Source of the DNA: Paractinoplanes aksuensis | Lineage (GTDB): Bacteria > Actinomycetota > Actinomycetes > Mycobacteriales > Micromonosporaceae | Direction of reading: 5' to 3' | NCBI RefSeq assembly: GCF_024137025.1 | Contig: NZ_JAMYJR010000044.1 | Location: 1-64,000, forward strand | Length of the DNA: 64,000 bases | Shown here: positions 27,812 through 35,605 of the stretch, piece after piece | Layout of the letters: every line of letters begins with the position of its first letter | Numbering within the stretch: position 1 is the stretch's first letter | The notes under the pieces: model-generated | Seen by the model: the letters and a program-made list of their open reading frames with translations, nothing else | Databases searched by the model: none | What the model was told of the DNA's origin: nothing | Translations under genes and position numbers: made by a program

Positions 27812-28792
27812 ATGGCTATGACGGCAGCAGTCAAGGATGAGCTGAGCCGGGTCGACGTGCCCAAGCCCTGCTGCCGGCGGGCCGAGATGGCGGCCCTCCT
27901 GCGGTTCGCGGGCGGCCTGCACATCGTCTCGGGCCGGGTGGTGGTCGAGGCCGAGCTCGACACCGGCGCGGTGGCCCGGCGGCTGCGGCGCGAGATCGCC
28001 GACGTCTACGGCTACCCCAGCGAGGTGCACGTGCTGGCCTCGGGCGGGCTGCGCAAGGGCAGCCACTACATCGTGCGCATCGTCAAGGACGGCGAGGCGC
28101 TGGCCCGGCAGACCGGCCTGCTCGACGTGCGCGGCCGTCCCGTCCGGGGCCTGCCGCCGCACGTGGTCTCGGCCAACGTTTGCTGCGCGGTGGCCGCGTG
28201 GCGGGGCGCGTTCATGGCCCACGGCTCGCTGACCGAGCCCGGCCGCTCGAGCGCGCTCGAGATCACCTGCCCCGGACCGGAGGCGGCGCTGGCGTTGCGC
28301 GGCGCGGCCCGGCGCATCGGCATCACGGCCAAGGACCGCGAGGTGCGCGGCGTCGACCGGGTGGTCATCAAGGACGGCGACGCGATCGCCGCCCTGCTCA
28401 CCCGCATCGGGGCGCACTCCAGCGTGCTGGCCTGGGAGGAGCGCCGGGTCCGCCGTGAGGTCCGCGCCACGGCCAACCGGCTGGCCAACTTCGACGACGC
28501 CAACCTGCGCCGCTCGGCGCGCGCGGCGGTGGCCGCGGCGGCCCGCGTCACCCGGGCCCTCGAGATCCTGGCCGACGAGGCCCCCAACCACCTCACGTCG
28601 GCCGGGCAGCTGCGGCTGGAGCACCGGCAGGCGTCGCTGGAGGAGCTGGGCGCGCTGGCCGATCCGCCGCTGACGAAGGATGCGATCGCCGGCCGTATAA
28701 GGCGTCTGCTCGCCCTCGCCGACAAGCGCGCCCGCGACTTGGGCATTCCCGACACCGAAGCCGCCGTGACGCCGGAGATGATGGCCTGCTGA
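27812..28792 (+). CDS. whiA: Sporulation/cell-division regulator WhiA
   Basis: A 326-residue DNA-binding protein. The N-terminal LAGLIDADG-like domain (1-200, CCRRAEMAALLRFAGGLH, VRGVDRVVIKDGDAI) is joined to a C-terminal helix-turn-helix (SLEELGALADPPLTKDAIAGRIRRLL). In Streptomyces WhiA works with WhiB to switch on division and sporulation genes, and it is conserved even in non-sporulating Gram-positives. Two in-frame ATGs (27812, 27818) are close together. Its place after rapZ and yvcK is the conserved order. A hairpin with arms GCGGGG/CCCCGC (about 28908-28944) downstream may be its terminator. Confidence 0.97.
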   Translation: MAMTAAVKDELSRVDVPKPCCRRAEMAALLRFAGGLHIVSGRVVVEAELDTGAVARRLRREIADVYGYPSEVHVLASGGLRKGSHYIVRIVKDGEALARQTGLLDVRGRPVRGLPPHVVSANVCCAVAAWRGAFMAHGSLTEPGRSSALEITCPGPEAALALRGAARRIGITAKDREVRGVDRVVIKDGDAIAALLTRIGAHSSVLAWEERRVRREVRATANRLANFDDANLRRSARAAVAAAARVTRALEILADEAPNHLTSAGQLRLEHRQASLEELGALADPPLTKDAIAGRIRRLLALADKRARDLGIPDTEAAVTPEMMAC

Positions 28793-29110
28793 CCCGGGCC
28801 GGCGAGAAGGTGTGACGACCAGCACGTGGGACGGTTCCCGTTGCCGTTGGTGATGGTCACGTTGCGTACAGGATGGGGCTTTTCCGGCAGAAGAAGCGCA
28901 GGTTAACGCGGGGGCTCGGTAACGCTCAGGTTGCGACCCCGCGCAAAACAAGCCTGGGCGCTCGGATAGGGTCAGGACGACGGCGACGGTGCCGGCAGCT
29001 CGGCCGGCCGCGCTGTGTGCCGCCGGTTCGCCGCGGCGCCTCCTCAGTTCAGGCGCGGCGGCCGGACGCCCCTCTGCCGGCCCTGGCTAAAAGGTCGGCA
29101 ACGCAGACCC

Positions 29111-29135
29111 TCCGCCGGTCGCATAATCCGGCGGA
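29111..29135 (+). promoter_or_regulatory. Palindrome overlapping the likely gap promoter
   Basis: TCCGCCGG (29111-29118) pairs with CCGGCGGA (29128-29135) around TCGCATAAT, and CATAAT resembles a -10 box. It lies 22 bases upstream of the gap start and could be an operator or a leader hairpin. The rest of the 364-bp space 28793-29156 shows no gene. Confidence 0.45.
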
Positions 29136-29156
29136 CCGAAACGAGGAGATCCACCT

Positions 29157-30155
29157 GTGACCATCCGGGTTGGCATCAATGGCTTCGGCCGTATCGGCCG
29201 CAACTTCTTCCGGGCGGTTGCCGCCTCTGGTGCGGACATCGAAATTGTCGGCGTGAACGACCTCACCGACAACGCGACTCTCGCTCACCTGCTCAAGTAC
29301 GACTCGATCCTGGGCCGCCTGCCGCAGGAGGTCAAGGCGACGGCGGACGAGATCACCGTCGGTGGCAAGACCTTCAAGGCGTTCGCCGAGAAGGACCCGA
29401 ACAACCTGCCCTGGGGCGACCTGGGCGCCGACGTCGTCATCGAGTCGACCGGCTTCTTCACCGACGCCACCAAGGCCAAGGCGCACATCGACAAGGGCGC
29501 CAAGAAGGTCATCATCTCGGCCCCGGCCAAGAACGAAGACATCACCATCGTCATGGGTGTCAACGACAACCTGTACGACGGCGCGAAGCACACGATCATC
29601 TCGAACGCTTCCTGCACCACCAACTGCCTCGCCCCGATGGCGAAGGTCCTGAACGACACGATCGGCATCGAGCGTGGCCTCATGACCACGATCCACGCCT
29701 ACACCCAGGACCAGAACCTGCAGGACGGCCCGCACAAGGACCTGCGTCGCGCCCGCGCCGCCGCCCTGAACATCGTGCCGACCTCGACCGGCGCCGCCAA
29801 GGCCGTGAGCCTGGTGCTGCCCGAGCTCAAGGGCAAGCTCGACGGCTTCGCGCTGCGGGTGCCGATCCCCACCGGCTCGGCCACCGACCTGACCTTCACC
29901 GCCTCCAAGGAGACGTCGGTCGACGAGGTCAACGCCGCGATCAAGGCCGCCGCCGAGGGCCCGCTCAAGGGCATCCTGGTCTACACCGAGGACGAGATCG
30001 TCTCCTCGGACATCGTGACCGACCCGGCGTCCTGCATCTTCGACGCCGGCCTGACCAAGGTCATCGGTAACCAGGTCAAGGTCGTCGGCTGGTACGACAA
30101 CGAGTGGGGCTACTCGAACCGCCTGGTCGACCTGGTCAAGCTCGCCGGGGCCTGA
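29157..30155 (+). CDS. gap: Glyceraldehyde-3-phosphate dehydrogenase
   Basis: A 332-residue NAD-dependent enzyme that converts glyceraldehyde-3-phosphate to 1,3-bisphosphoglycerate. The Rossmann motif GINGFGRIGRNFFRA is at residues 5-19; the active-site Cys is in SNASCTTNCLAP (about 155), with the His relay downstream (TIHAYTQDQNL). The C-terminal motif WYDNEWGYSNRLVDL is complete. It starts at GTG 29157 after an ACGAGGAGAT ribosome site. gap, pgk and tpiA are tightly spaced and form one operon for lower glycolysis. Confidence 0.98.
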   Translation: MTIRVGINGFGRIGRNFFRAVAASGADIEIVGVNDLTDNATLAHLLKYDSILGRLPQEVKATADEITVGGKTFKAFAEKDPNNLPWGDLGADVVIESTGFFTDATKAKAHIDKGAKKVIISAPAKNEDITIVMGVNDNLYDGAKHTIISNASCTTNCLAPMAKVLNDTIGIERGLMTTIHAYTQDQNLQDGPHKDLRRARAAALNIVPTSTGAAKAVSLVLPELKGKLDGFALRVPIPTGSATDLTFTASKETSVDEVNAAIKAAAEGPLKGILVYTEDEIVSSDIVTDPASCIFDAGLTKVIGNQVKVVGWYDNEWGYSNRLVDLVKLAGA

Positions 30156-30157
30156 TC

Positions 30158-31354
30158 TTGAAGACTCTCGACGACCTGCTCGGCGAGGGTGTCTCGGGTC
30201 GGCGCGTGCTCGTGCGCGCCGACCTGAACGTCCCGTTCGACAAGAGCAACCCGGGCGTCATCAGCGACGACGGCCGCGCCCGCGCGGTGCTGCCGACGCT
30301 GATCGCGCTGCGTGACGCGGGCGCCCGCGTCATCGTCATGTCGCACCTGGGCCGCCCCAAGGGCGCGCCCGACCCCAAGTACACGCTGGCCCCCGTGGCC
30401 ACCCGTCTGGGTGAGCTGCTGGGTTCCGAGGTCGTCTTCGCCGGCGACACGGTCGGCCCCGACGCGCAGGCCAAGGCGGGCGCGCTGACCGACGGCCAGG
30501 TGCTGCTGCTCGAGAACCTGCGGTTCAACGAGGGCGAGACCGCCAAGGACGACGCCGTACGGGCGGCGTTCGCGGGCGAGCTGGCCGCGTTCGCCGACTT
30601 CTACGTCGACGACGCGTTCGGCGCCGTGCACCGCAAGCACGCTTCGGTGTACGACGTGGCGGCCGTGCTGCCGCACTACGCCGGCGGCCTCGTGATCAAA
30701 GAGGTCGACGTCCTCAAGAAGGTCACCGAGAGCCCCGAGCAGCCGTACGTGGTCGTGCTCGGCGGTTCCAAGGTGTCGGACAAGCTCGCCGTGATCAAGG
30801 CGCTGCTGCCCAAGGTCGACAAGCTCCTGGTCGGCGGCGGCATGTGCTTCACCTTCCTCAAGGCCCAGGGTCACGAGGTCGGTAAGTCGCTGCTCGAGGA
30901 CGAGATGGTCGGCACCTGCCGCGACCTGCTGTCCGAGGCGCAGGGCCGGATCGTGCTGCCGGTCGACGTCGTCGCCGCGACCGAATTCTCGGCCGATGCC
31001 GACCACGTCACGGTGCCCGCCTCCGAGATCCCGGCCGACCGGCTGGGCCTCGATATCGGTCCCGAGTCGGTCGCGCTGTTCGCCGAGGCCATCGGTGGCG
31101 CCAAGACGGTGTTCTGGAACGGCCCGATGGGCGTGTTCGAGCTGGCGCCGTTCGCGGCCGGCACCCGCGGCGTGGCCGAGGCGATCACCAAGATCGACGG
31201 CTTCTCCGTGGTCGGCGGGGGCGACTCGGCCGCGGCCGTGCGCACGCTCGGCCTCGACGAGAGCGCCTTCGGGCACATCTCGACCGGTGGCGGCGCGTCC
31301 CTGGAATACCTCGAGGGCAAGACCCTCCCCGGCATCGAAGCTCTGGAGAAGTAA
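30158..31354 (+). CDS. pgk: Phosphoglycerate kinase
   Basis: A 398-residue kinase that makes ATP and 3-phosphoglycerate. The N-terminal VLVRADLNVPFD (about 17-28) and VIVMSHLGRPKG are substrate-binding signatures; GGSKVSDKLAVI, WNGPMGVFE and VVGGGDSAAAVRTLG are the nucleotide-domain signatures. The TTG at 30158 is two bases after the gap stop. It overlaps tpiA by one base (TAATG). Confidence 0.98.
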   Translation: MKTLDDLLGEGVSGRRVLVRADLNVPFDKSNPGVISDDGRARAVLPTLIALRDAGARVIVMSHLGRPKGAPDPKYTLAPVATRLGELLGSEVVFAGDTVGPDAQAKAGALTDGQVLLLENLRFNEGETAKDDAVRAAFAGELAAFADFYVDDAFGAVHRKHASVYDVAAVLPHYAGGLVIKEVDVLKKVTESPEQPYVVVLGGSKVSDKLAVIKALLPKVDKLLVGGGMCFTFLKAQGHEVGKSLLEDEMVGTCRDLLSEAQGRIVLPVDVVAATEFSADADHVTVPASEIPADRLGLDIGPESVALFAEAIGGAKTVFWNGPMGVFELAPFAAGTRGVAEAITKIDGFSVVGGGDSAAAVRTLGLDESAFGHISTGGGASLEYLEGKTLPGIEALEK

Positions 31355-32142
31355 TGGCGGACGCGCGCCGGCCTCTTATGGCTGGTAACTGGAAGATGAA
31401 CCTCAACCACTTCGAGGCCAACCTTCTGGTGCAGAAGCTCGCCGCGAGCCTGAGCGAGCAGCAGCTGGCCGACACCGAGGTGGCCGTGCTGCCGCCGTTC
31501 ACCGACCTGCGCACCGTGCAGACCGCGGTCGACGGCGACAAGCTGAACATCGTCTACGGCGCCCAGGACATCTCGCAGCACAAGTCGGGCGCCTACACCG
31601 GTGAGATCGCCGGCTCCATGCTCGAGAAGCTGGGCTGCACGTACGTGCTGGCCGGCCACTCGGAGCGGCGTGAGTACCACAACGAGGACGACGCCACGGT
31701 CAACGCGAAGGTGAAGGCGGCCTTCGCGAGCAACCTGACGCCGATCCTGTGCGTGGGCGAGGGTCTGTCCATCCGCGAGGAGAACGGGCATTGCGCGCAC
31801 TGCACGTCGCAGGTCGAAGCCGGCCTGGCCGGGCTCAAGCCCGAGCAGGTCAAGCAGATCGTCATCGCGTACGAGCCGGTCTGGGCGATCGGCACCGGCA
31901 AGACGGCGACGCCCGAGGACGCGCAGGAGGTCTGCGGCGAGATCCGGGCCCTGCTCGTCGAGAAGTACGGCGACGAGGTCGGCAACGCCGTGCGGATCCT
32001 CTACGGCGGCTCGGTCAAGGCGGCCAACATCGCCTCGATCATGGCCAAGCCCGATGTGGACGGCGCCCTCATCGGCGGCGCGAGCCTGGACGCCGAGGAG
32101 TTCGCCTCGATCGCCCGATTCCGCGAGCACGTGGCGCGCTGA
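31354..32142 (+). CDS. tpiA: Triosephosphate isomerase
   Basis: A 262-residue (beta/alpha)8-barrel enzyme that interconverts glyceraldehyde-3-phosphate and dihydroxyacetone phosphate. AGNWKMNLNHFEA holds the substrate Lys, AGHSERREY the electrophilic His, and YEPVWAIGTGKTA the catalytic Glu followed by the flexible loop. The phosphate loops YGGSVKAAN and LIGGASLDAEEF are intact. It starts inside the pgk stop (TAATG) and is last in the gap-pgk-tpiA run; a strong hairpin lies 19 bases after its stop. Confidence 0.98.
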   Translation: MADARRPLMAGNWKMNLNHFEANLLVQKLAASLSEQQLADTEVAVLPPFTDLRTVQTAVDGDKLNIVYGAQDISQHKSGAYTGEIAGSMLEKLGCTYVLAGHSERREYHNEDDATVNAKVKAAFASNLTPILCVGEGLSIREENGHCAHCTSQVEAGLAGLKPEQVKQIVIAYEPVWAIGTGKTATPEDAQEVCGEIRALLVEKYGDEVGNAVRILYGGSVKAANIASIMAKPDVDGALIGGASLDAEEFASIARFREHVAR

Positions 32143-32160
32143 GCGCCTCTGACGATTGAC

Positions 32161-32195
32161 CGTGTGCCCGGGCGGATGGTTCGCCCGGGCACACG
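32161..32195 (+). terminator. Hairpin terminator after tpiA
   Basis: A 14-bp perfect stem, CGTGTGCCCGGGCG (32161-32174) with CGCCCGGGCACACG (32182-32195), follows the tpiA stop. There is no long U run, so it may be weak or need other factors. Confidence 0.6.
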
Positions 32196-32241
32196 CTATT
32201 GTTGGACCGCTGCAGTGCCCTTCGAGAGGAATCGTCCGACC

Positions 32242-32499
32242 ATGCCGATGTGGTTCGCGTACACGTTGATCGGGTTGCTGGTGCTCACCAGCGTTCTGCT
32301 GACCCTGCTCATCCTGCTGCACCGCGGCAAGGGCGGCGGCATGTCGAGCATGTTCGGTGGCGGCGTCACGTCCAGCCTCGCCGGCTCGTCCGTCGCCGAG
32401 AAGAACCTCGACCGCTACACCGTTCTGGTGGGCATCGTCTGGTTCGCCTGCATCGTGGGTCTCGGGCTGTGGCTGCGGCTCGCCGTCCCGGGCAGCTGA
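32242..32499 (+). CDS. secG: Preprotein translocase subunit SecG
   Basis: An 85-residue membrane protein with two hydrophobic helices (about 4-24 and 62-80) joined by the SecG loop LLHRGKGGGMSSMFGGG, a signature of the family. It is part of the SecYEG channel. The ATG at 32242 follows AGAGGAA about 10 bases upstream; an ATG two codons later is also possible. It sits between tpiA and rbpA, a common actinobacterial order. Confidence 0.95.
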   Translation: MPMWFAYTLIGLLVLTSVLLTLLILLHRGKGGGMSSMFGGGVTSSLAGSSVAEKNLDRYTVLVGIVWFACIVGLGLWLRLAVPGS

Positions 32500-32548
32500 T
32501 TTTCCTCACGCCCCGTGCTTCCTGACGGAGCGTAATAGTCGTAGAATC

Positions 32549-32590
32549 TGCCGCGCGTCCGGTTCTGCCGGGCGCGCGGCATTTCTTTTA
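32549..32590 (+). terminator. Intrinsic terminator between secG and rbpA
   Basis: TGCCGCGCGTCCGG pairs with CCGGGCGCGCGGCA (loop TTCTG, one mismatch), followed by TTTCTTTTA. Confidence 0.85.
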
Positions 32591-32652
32591 CTTTGTTTCG
32601 GCCCGATTTCGACCGGCCGACAATCAGCGCCCTCGAGACAGGAGTGACATCC

Positions 32653-33000
32653 GTGTCCAGTGGCAGTGCGATCCGCGGAAGCCGGGTCGGCTCCTCGCCG
32701 GTCCGCCCCGACGAACGCAGCGAGCCCGCCCCGCGGCGTGAGGTGACCTATTTCTGCGCGGCCGGTCACGCCAGCCAGATCTGGTTCTCCGCCGAAGCGC
32801 CGACCCCCGACGCGTGGGACTGCCCGCGCTGCGGTCAGCCGGCCGGCCTCGACCGGCAGAAACCGCCGGGTCGGTCACGGGCCGAGCCGTACAAGTCGCA
32901 TCTGGCGTACGTCAAGGAGCGTCGCACCGACGAGGACGGCGCCAAGATCCTCGAAGAGGCGCTGGCCAAGCTGCGTCAGCGGCGCGGGCGCGGCGACTGA
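32653..33000 (+). CDS. rbpA: RNA polymerase-binding protein RbpA
   Basis: A 115-residue actinobacterial transcription activator that binds RNA polymerase beta and the principal sigma factor. The N-terminal RGSRVGSS region is followed by a zinc-type core with FCAAGH and CPRCG (Cys, His, Cys, Cys) and a basic sigma-interaction segment ending in AKLRQRRGRGD. The GTG at 32653 has CAGGAG about 10 bases upstream; a GTG at 32644 is possible. It sits behind the secG terminator, so it has its own promoter. Confidence 0.95.
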   Translation: MSSGSAIRGSRVGSSPVRPDERSEPAPRREVTYFCAAGHASQIWFSAEAPTPDAWDCPRCGQPAGLDRQKPPGRSRAEPYKSHLAYVKERRTDEDGAKILEEALAKLRQRRGRGD

Positions 33001-33064
33001 GGCCCGTTTCGTAGTTGGACCGCGCCGCAGCCCGCCCTCATTCGCAAAACGGACTCCGAGGCGC

Positions 33065-33664
33065 TCAGACGGCTGTGTCGCGGCCCAGGTAGACGACGCC
33101 GGGCTCGGACGGCACCGCGATCTGTTCGAAGCCCAGACGGTCGTAGAAGGCGCGCGCGGCGGTGTTCGCCGGGGCCATGCCCAGGTGCACCCGCGGCGCG
33201 CCGGCCGCGTGCAACCCGGCCAGGAACGACCACATCAGCCCGCGTCCCAGGCCGCGGCCCTGCCATTCCGGCAGCAGGTCGATGTGCAGGTGGGCCGGGT
33301 AGCCGGCCAGTTCGGGCACGAGCATGCGCTCGGGGTCGTGGTGCAGTTCGAGCCAGAACTCGTCGCGCGGGTCATCGCCGTAGCGGCCGGCGGTGGCGGG
33401 CAGCCATTCCGTGCGGTAGCGCTTCACGAACTCGGCCGTGTCCGTGGTGCCGACGACGTAGCCGACCGCGTTGCCCGCCCCGTCGTCGAGGATCCGGGCC
33501 ACGGTGGGTTCGAGAACGACGTACGGGGCCGCGAAGATGTCGCCGACCAGGCGGTCCGAGCTGTTCTGGCCGCGCGCGTCCCCGCCGGAGTCGGCGGTGC
33601 GCACGCAGATGTCGTAAACGGCGTCGAGGTCGGTGGGCCGATAGGCGCGGATCTCTGGCTGCAC
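33065..33664 (-). CDS. GNAT-family N-acetyltransferase
   Basis: A 199-residue protein. Acetyl-CoA motif A is DLLPEWQGRGLGRGLMWSFL (about residues 127-146, loop QGRGLG), followed by VHLGMAPANTAARAFYDRLGFEQI (motif B). The N-terminal half has IRAYRPTDLDAVYDICVRTADSGGDA, close to the GNAT-like C-terminal part of bacterial O-GlcNAcase proteins. The substrate is unknown. It begins with GTG at 33664 and is convergent with rbpA. Unlike the pentose-phosphate genes further on it has no obvious functional neighbour. Confidence 0.85.
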   Translation of the reverse strand: MQPEIRAYRPTDLDAVYDICVRTADSGGDARGQNSSDRLVGDIFAAPYVVLEPTVARILDDGAGNAVGYVVGTTDTAEFVKRYRTEWLPATAGRYGDDPRDEFWLELHHDPERMLVPELAGYPAHLHIDLLPEWQGRGLGRGLMWSFLAGLHAAGAPRVHLGMAPANTAARAFYDRLGFEQIAVPSEPGVVYLGRDTAV

Positions 33665-33727
33665 TGATGCATTCTATGATCAGCGCCGAGTGTGGCCGCG
33701 ATCACCGTCCGATGTCGCCCCGGCGAT

Positions 33728-33751
33728 GGGCGTGGGCCAGGGCCCACGCCG
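33728..33751 (-). terminator. Hairpin at the 3' end of the pentose-phosphate gene run
   Basis: GGCGTGGGCC (33729-33738) pairs with GGCCCACGCC (33741-33750), just after the pgl stop on the minus strand. No U run follows, so termination is uncertain. Confidence 0.45.
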
Positions 33752-33773
33752 CACCGCCGGACGGACCGCCGGG

Positions 33774-34505
33774 CTAGCCGACCTTCGCGGCCGCGGCCTT
33801 GTCGAGCAGCCAGTACGTCTTCGTCCGGCCGGTCGCGTGGGCGGCCGGCAGCAGCTCGTCGCCGCCCAGGGCCCGGCCGACCGAGTCGGTCTTGTCGGGG
33901 CCGGCGGCGATGAGCCACACCTCGTCGGCCGTCTGGATGGCCGGCATGGTGAGGGTGACCCGGTTCGGCGGCGGCTTGGGGCTGTCGCGGACGGCCGCGG
34001 TGGTGCCGGTCTCGTTGAGCACCGGGTGCCCGGGGAAGAGTGACGCCACGTGACCGTCCTCGCCCACGCCCAGCATCAGCACGTCGAACGGCGGCAGCTC
34101 GGCCCCGCCGAGGCGCAGCTCGCCGGCGTACCGGGTGGCGGCCGCCTCGGGGTCGTCGCCGTCGGGACCGTCCGAGGCGGGCATGGCGTGCACCCGGGCC
34201 GGGTCGAGCGGGAGCGCGTCGAGCAGCGCCTCGCGGGCCTGGGTCTCGTTGCGTTCCGGGTCGCCGGCCGGCAGGAAGCGCTCGTCGCCCCACCACAGGT
34301 CGAGCTGGGCCCAGTCGATCGCCCTGGCCTCGGGCAGCTCCTCGAGGGCGGCCAGCACCCGCTTGGCGATCCGGCCGCCGGTCAGCACGACACCGGCCGA
34401 GCCGCGTTCCGCCTGCGCGTCCACGATCTTGGCGATCAGCCGGGACGCCACGGTCGCGGCCAGGGTGTCGGCGTCCGGAACGACCACCACCAGGGTCTTG
34501 CTCAC
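33774..34505 (-). CDS. pgl: 6-phosphogluconolactonase
   Basis: A 243-residue enzyme that hydrolyses 6-phosphogluconolactone. LTGGRIAKRVL, WWGDERFLPAGDPERN and LMLGVGEDGHVASLFPGHP are the conserved DevB/Pgl motifs. The GTG at 34505 follows AGGAGAA. It is 86 bases downstream of opcA with a large hairpin between them (34547-34575), so it may be partly uncoupled from zwf-opcA. With zwf and opcA it completes the oxidative pentose-phosphate branch up to 6-phosphogluconate. Confidence 0.95.
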   Translation of the reverse strand: MSKTLVVVVPDADTLAATVASRLIAKIVDAQAERGSAGVVLTGGRIAKRVLAALEELPEARAIDWAQLDLWWGDERFLPAGDPERNETQAREALLDALPLDPARVHAMPASDGPDGDDPEAAATRYAGELRLGGAELPPFDVLMLGVGEDGHVASLFPGHPVLNETGTTAAVRDSPKPPPNRVTLTMPAIQTADEVWLIAAGPDKTDSVGRALGGDELLPAAHATGRTKTYWLLDKAAAAKVG

Positions 34506-34546
34506 AGTTGCTTCTCCTGTCGGTGTCAAAGGTGTTGAAAGGGGCT

Positions 34547-34575
34547 GGGGCCGCCCACCAATGGTGGACGGCCCC
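34547..34575 (-). terminator. Hairpin between opcA and pgl
   Basis: GGGGCCGCCCACCA (34547-34560) pairs with TGGTGGACGGCCCC (34562-34575) with a single mismatch. On the minus strand CCCCTTTCAAC follows. It is likely an attenuator or processing stem between the two coding regions. Confidence 0.55.
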
Positions 34576-34591
34576 CGTACGTTTCTGCTTC

Positions 34592-35605
34592 CTAGGCGGC
34601 GGTGCCGCCGGGACCGGCCATCGCGGCCTCGTCGCCGGCCTGCGCGGCCAGCGCCGGGTCTTTCCACACGTGTACGCGCATCGGCGGCTTGTGGTCGAGG
34701 CCGGACACACCCGCCATCGCGCCGAGGGCGTCGGCGTAGATCTGGTCGGCGTCCAGCCGGCGCAGCTCCTCGGCCAGCTCGTCGCCGACCGGCCGCTTGG
34801 GCAGCGGCATGTAGCGGTCTTCCTGACCGGTGCGGCTGAACAGCGCCGTGTTCTCTTCGCGGGTGACGGTGACCGTGTCGCCGTTCTCGCACTGCAGCAT
34901 GACCGAGTGCATGCGCGGGGCGCGGTCACTGGCCTGCAGTTCGGGCGTGATGCCGAGGCGGGACTGGAGCCAGCCCTTCATCAGCCAGGCCGTCGGGTCC
35001 TTGGGCGGGGCCACGATGGTCGCGCCGGTCACCCGGGCCTCGGTGGTGTCGAACGCGCCGGCCACCAGCGTGCGCCACAGGGTGATCCGGGTCCAGGTGA
35101 GGTCGGTGTCGCCGGGCGCGTAGTCCACCGCCCGCTGGCGCAGCGCGGCCACCGGGTCGTGGGCCTGGGCGCAGTCGGTGATGCGCCGGTCGGCCACCAC
35201 CCCGAGGAAGTCGTTGGCGATCATGTCCGGCGGTTCCTGGTGCCACCACGTGACGACCGGGACGTCCGGCGCCAGCAGCGGCATGACCACCGACTCGGCG
35301 TGCAGCGCCAGCCGGCCGTACATGCGCATGACGACCGCCTCGGCCGGACCGAGCCGGCCGCCGACGACGATCTCGGCGTCGAGCCGGCTGCGACCCTCGA
35401 GATCGGAGCGGACGACGATGAGCAGCCGGCACGGGTGCGCGGCGGCCGCGATCGTGGCCGCCGCCTCGGCCTCGCGGACCTTCTTCTCCTCCACCACGGC
35501 GACCAGGGTCAGGGCGAGGCCGGAGGCCACACCGCCGGCGCTGCGCCGCTCGGCGGCGAGCGCCTTGACCACCTCGTTGCCGGTGGTGTCCCACAAGCCG
35601 ATCAT
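34592..35605 (-). CDS. opcA: Glucose-6-phosphate dehydrogenase assembly protein OpcA
   Basis: A 337-residue soluble protein of the actinobacterial/cyanobacterial OpcA family, needed for G6PDH activation or assembly. The N-terminal MIGLWDTTGNEVVKALAAERR and VVTWWHQEPPD segments are typical. It lies directly downstream of zwf with a 4-base overlap (ATGA), so the two are made together. Confidence 0.93.
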   Translation of the reverse strand: MIGLWDTTGNEVVKALAAERRSAGGVASGLALTLVAVVEEKKVREAEAAATIAAAAHPCRLLIVVRSDLEGRSRLDAEIVVGGRLGPAEAVVMRMYGRLALHAESVVMPLLAPDVPVVTWWHQEPPDMIANDFLGVVADRRITDCAQAHDPVAALRQRAVDYAPGDTDLTWTRITLWRTLVAGAFDTTEARVTGATIVAPPKDPTAWLMKGWLQSRLGITPELQASDRAPRMHSVMLQCENGDTVTVTREENTALFSRTGQEDRYMPLPKRPVGDELAEELRRLDADQIYADALGAMAGVSGLDHKPPMRVHVWKDPALAAQAGDEAAMAGPGGTAA

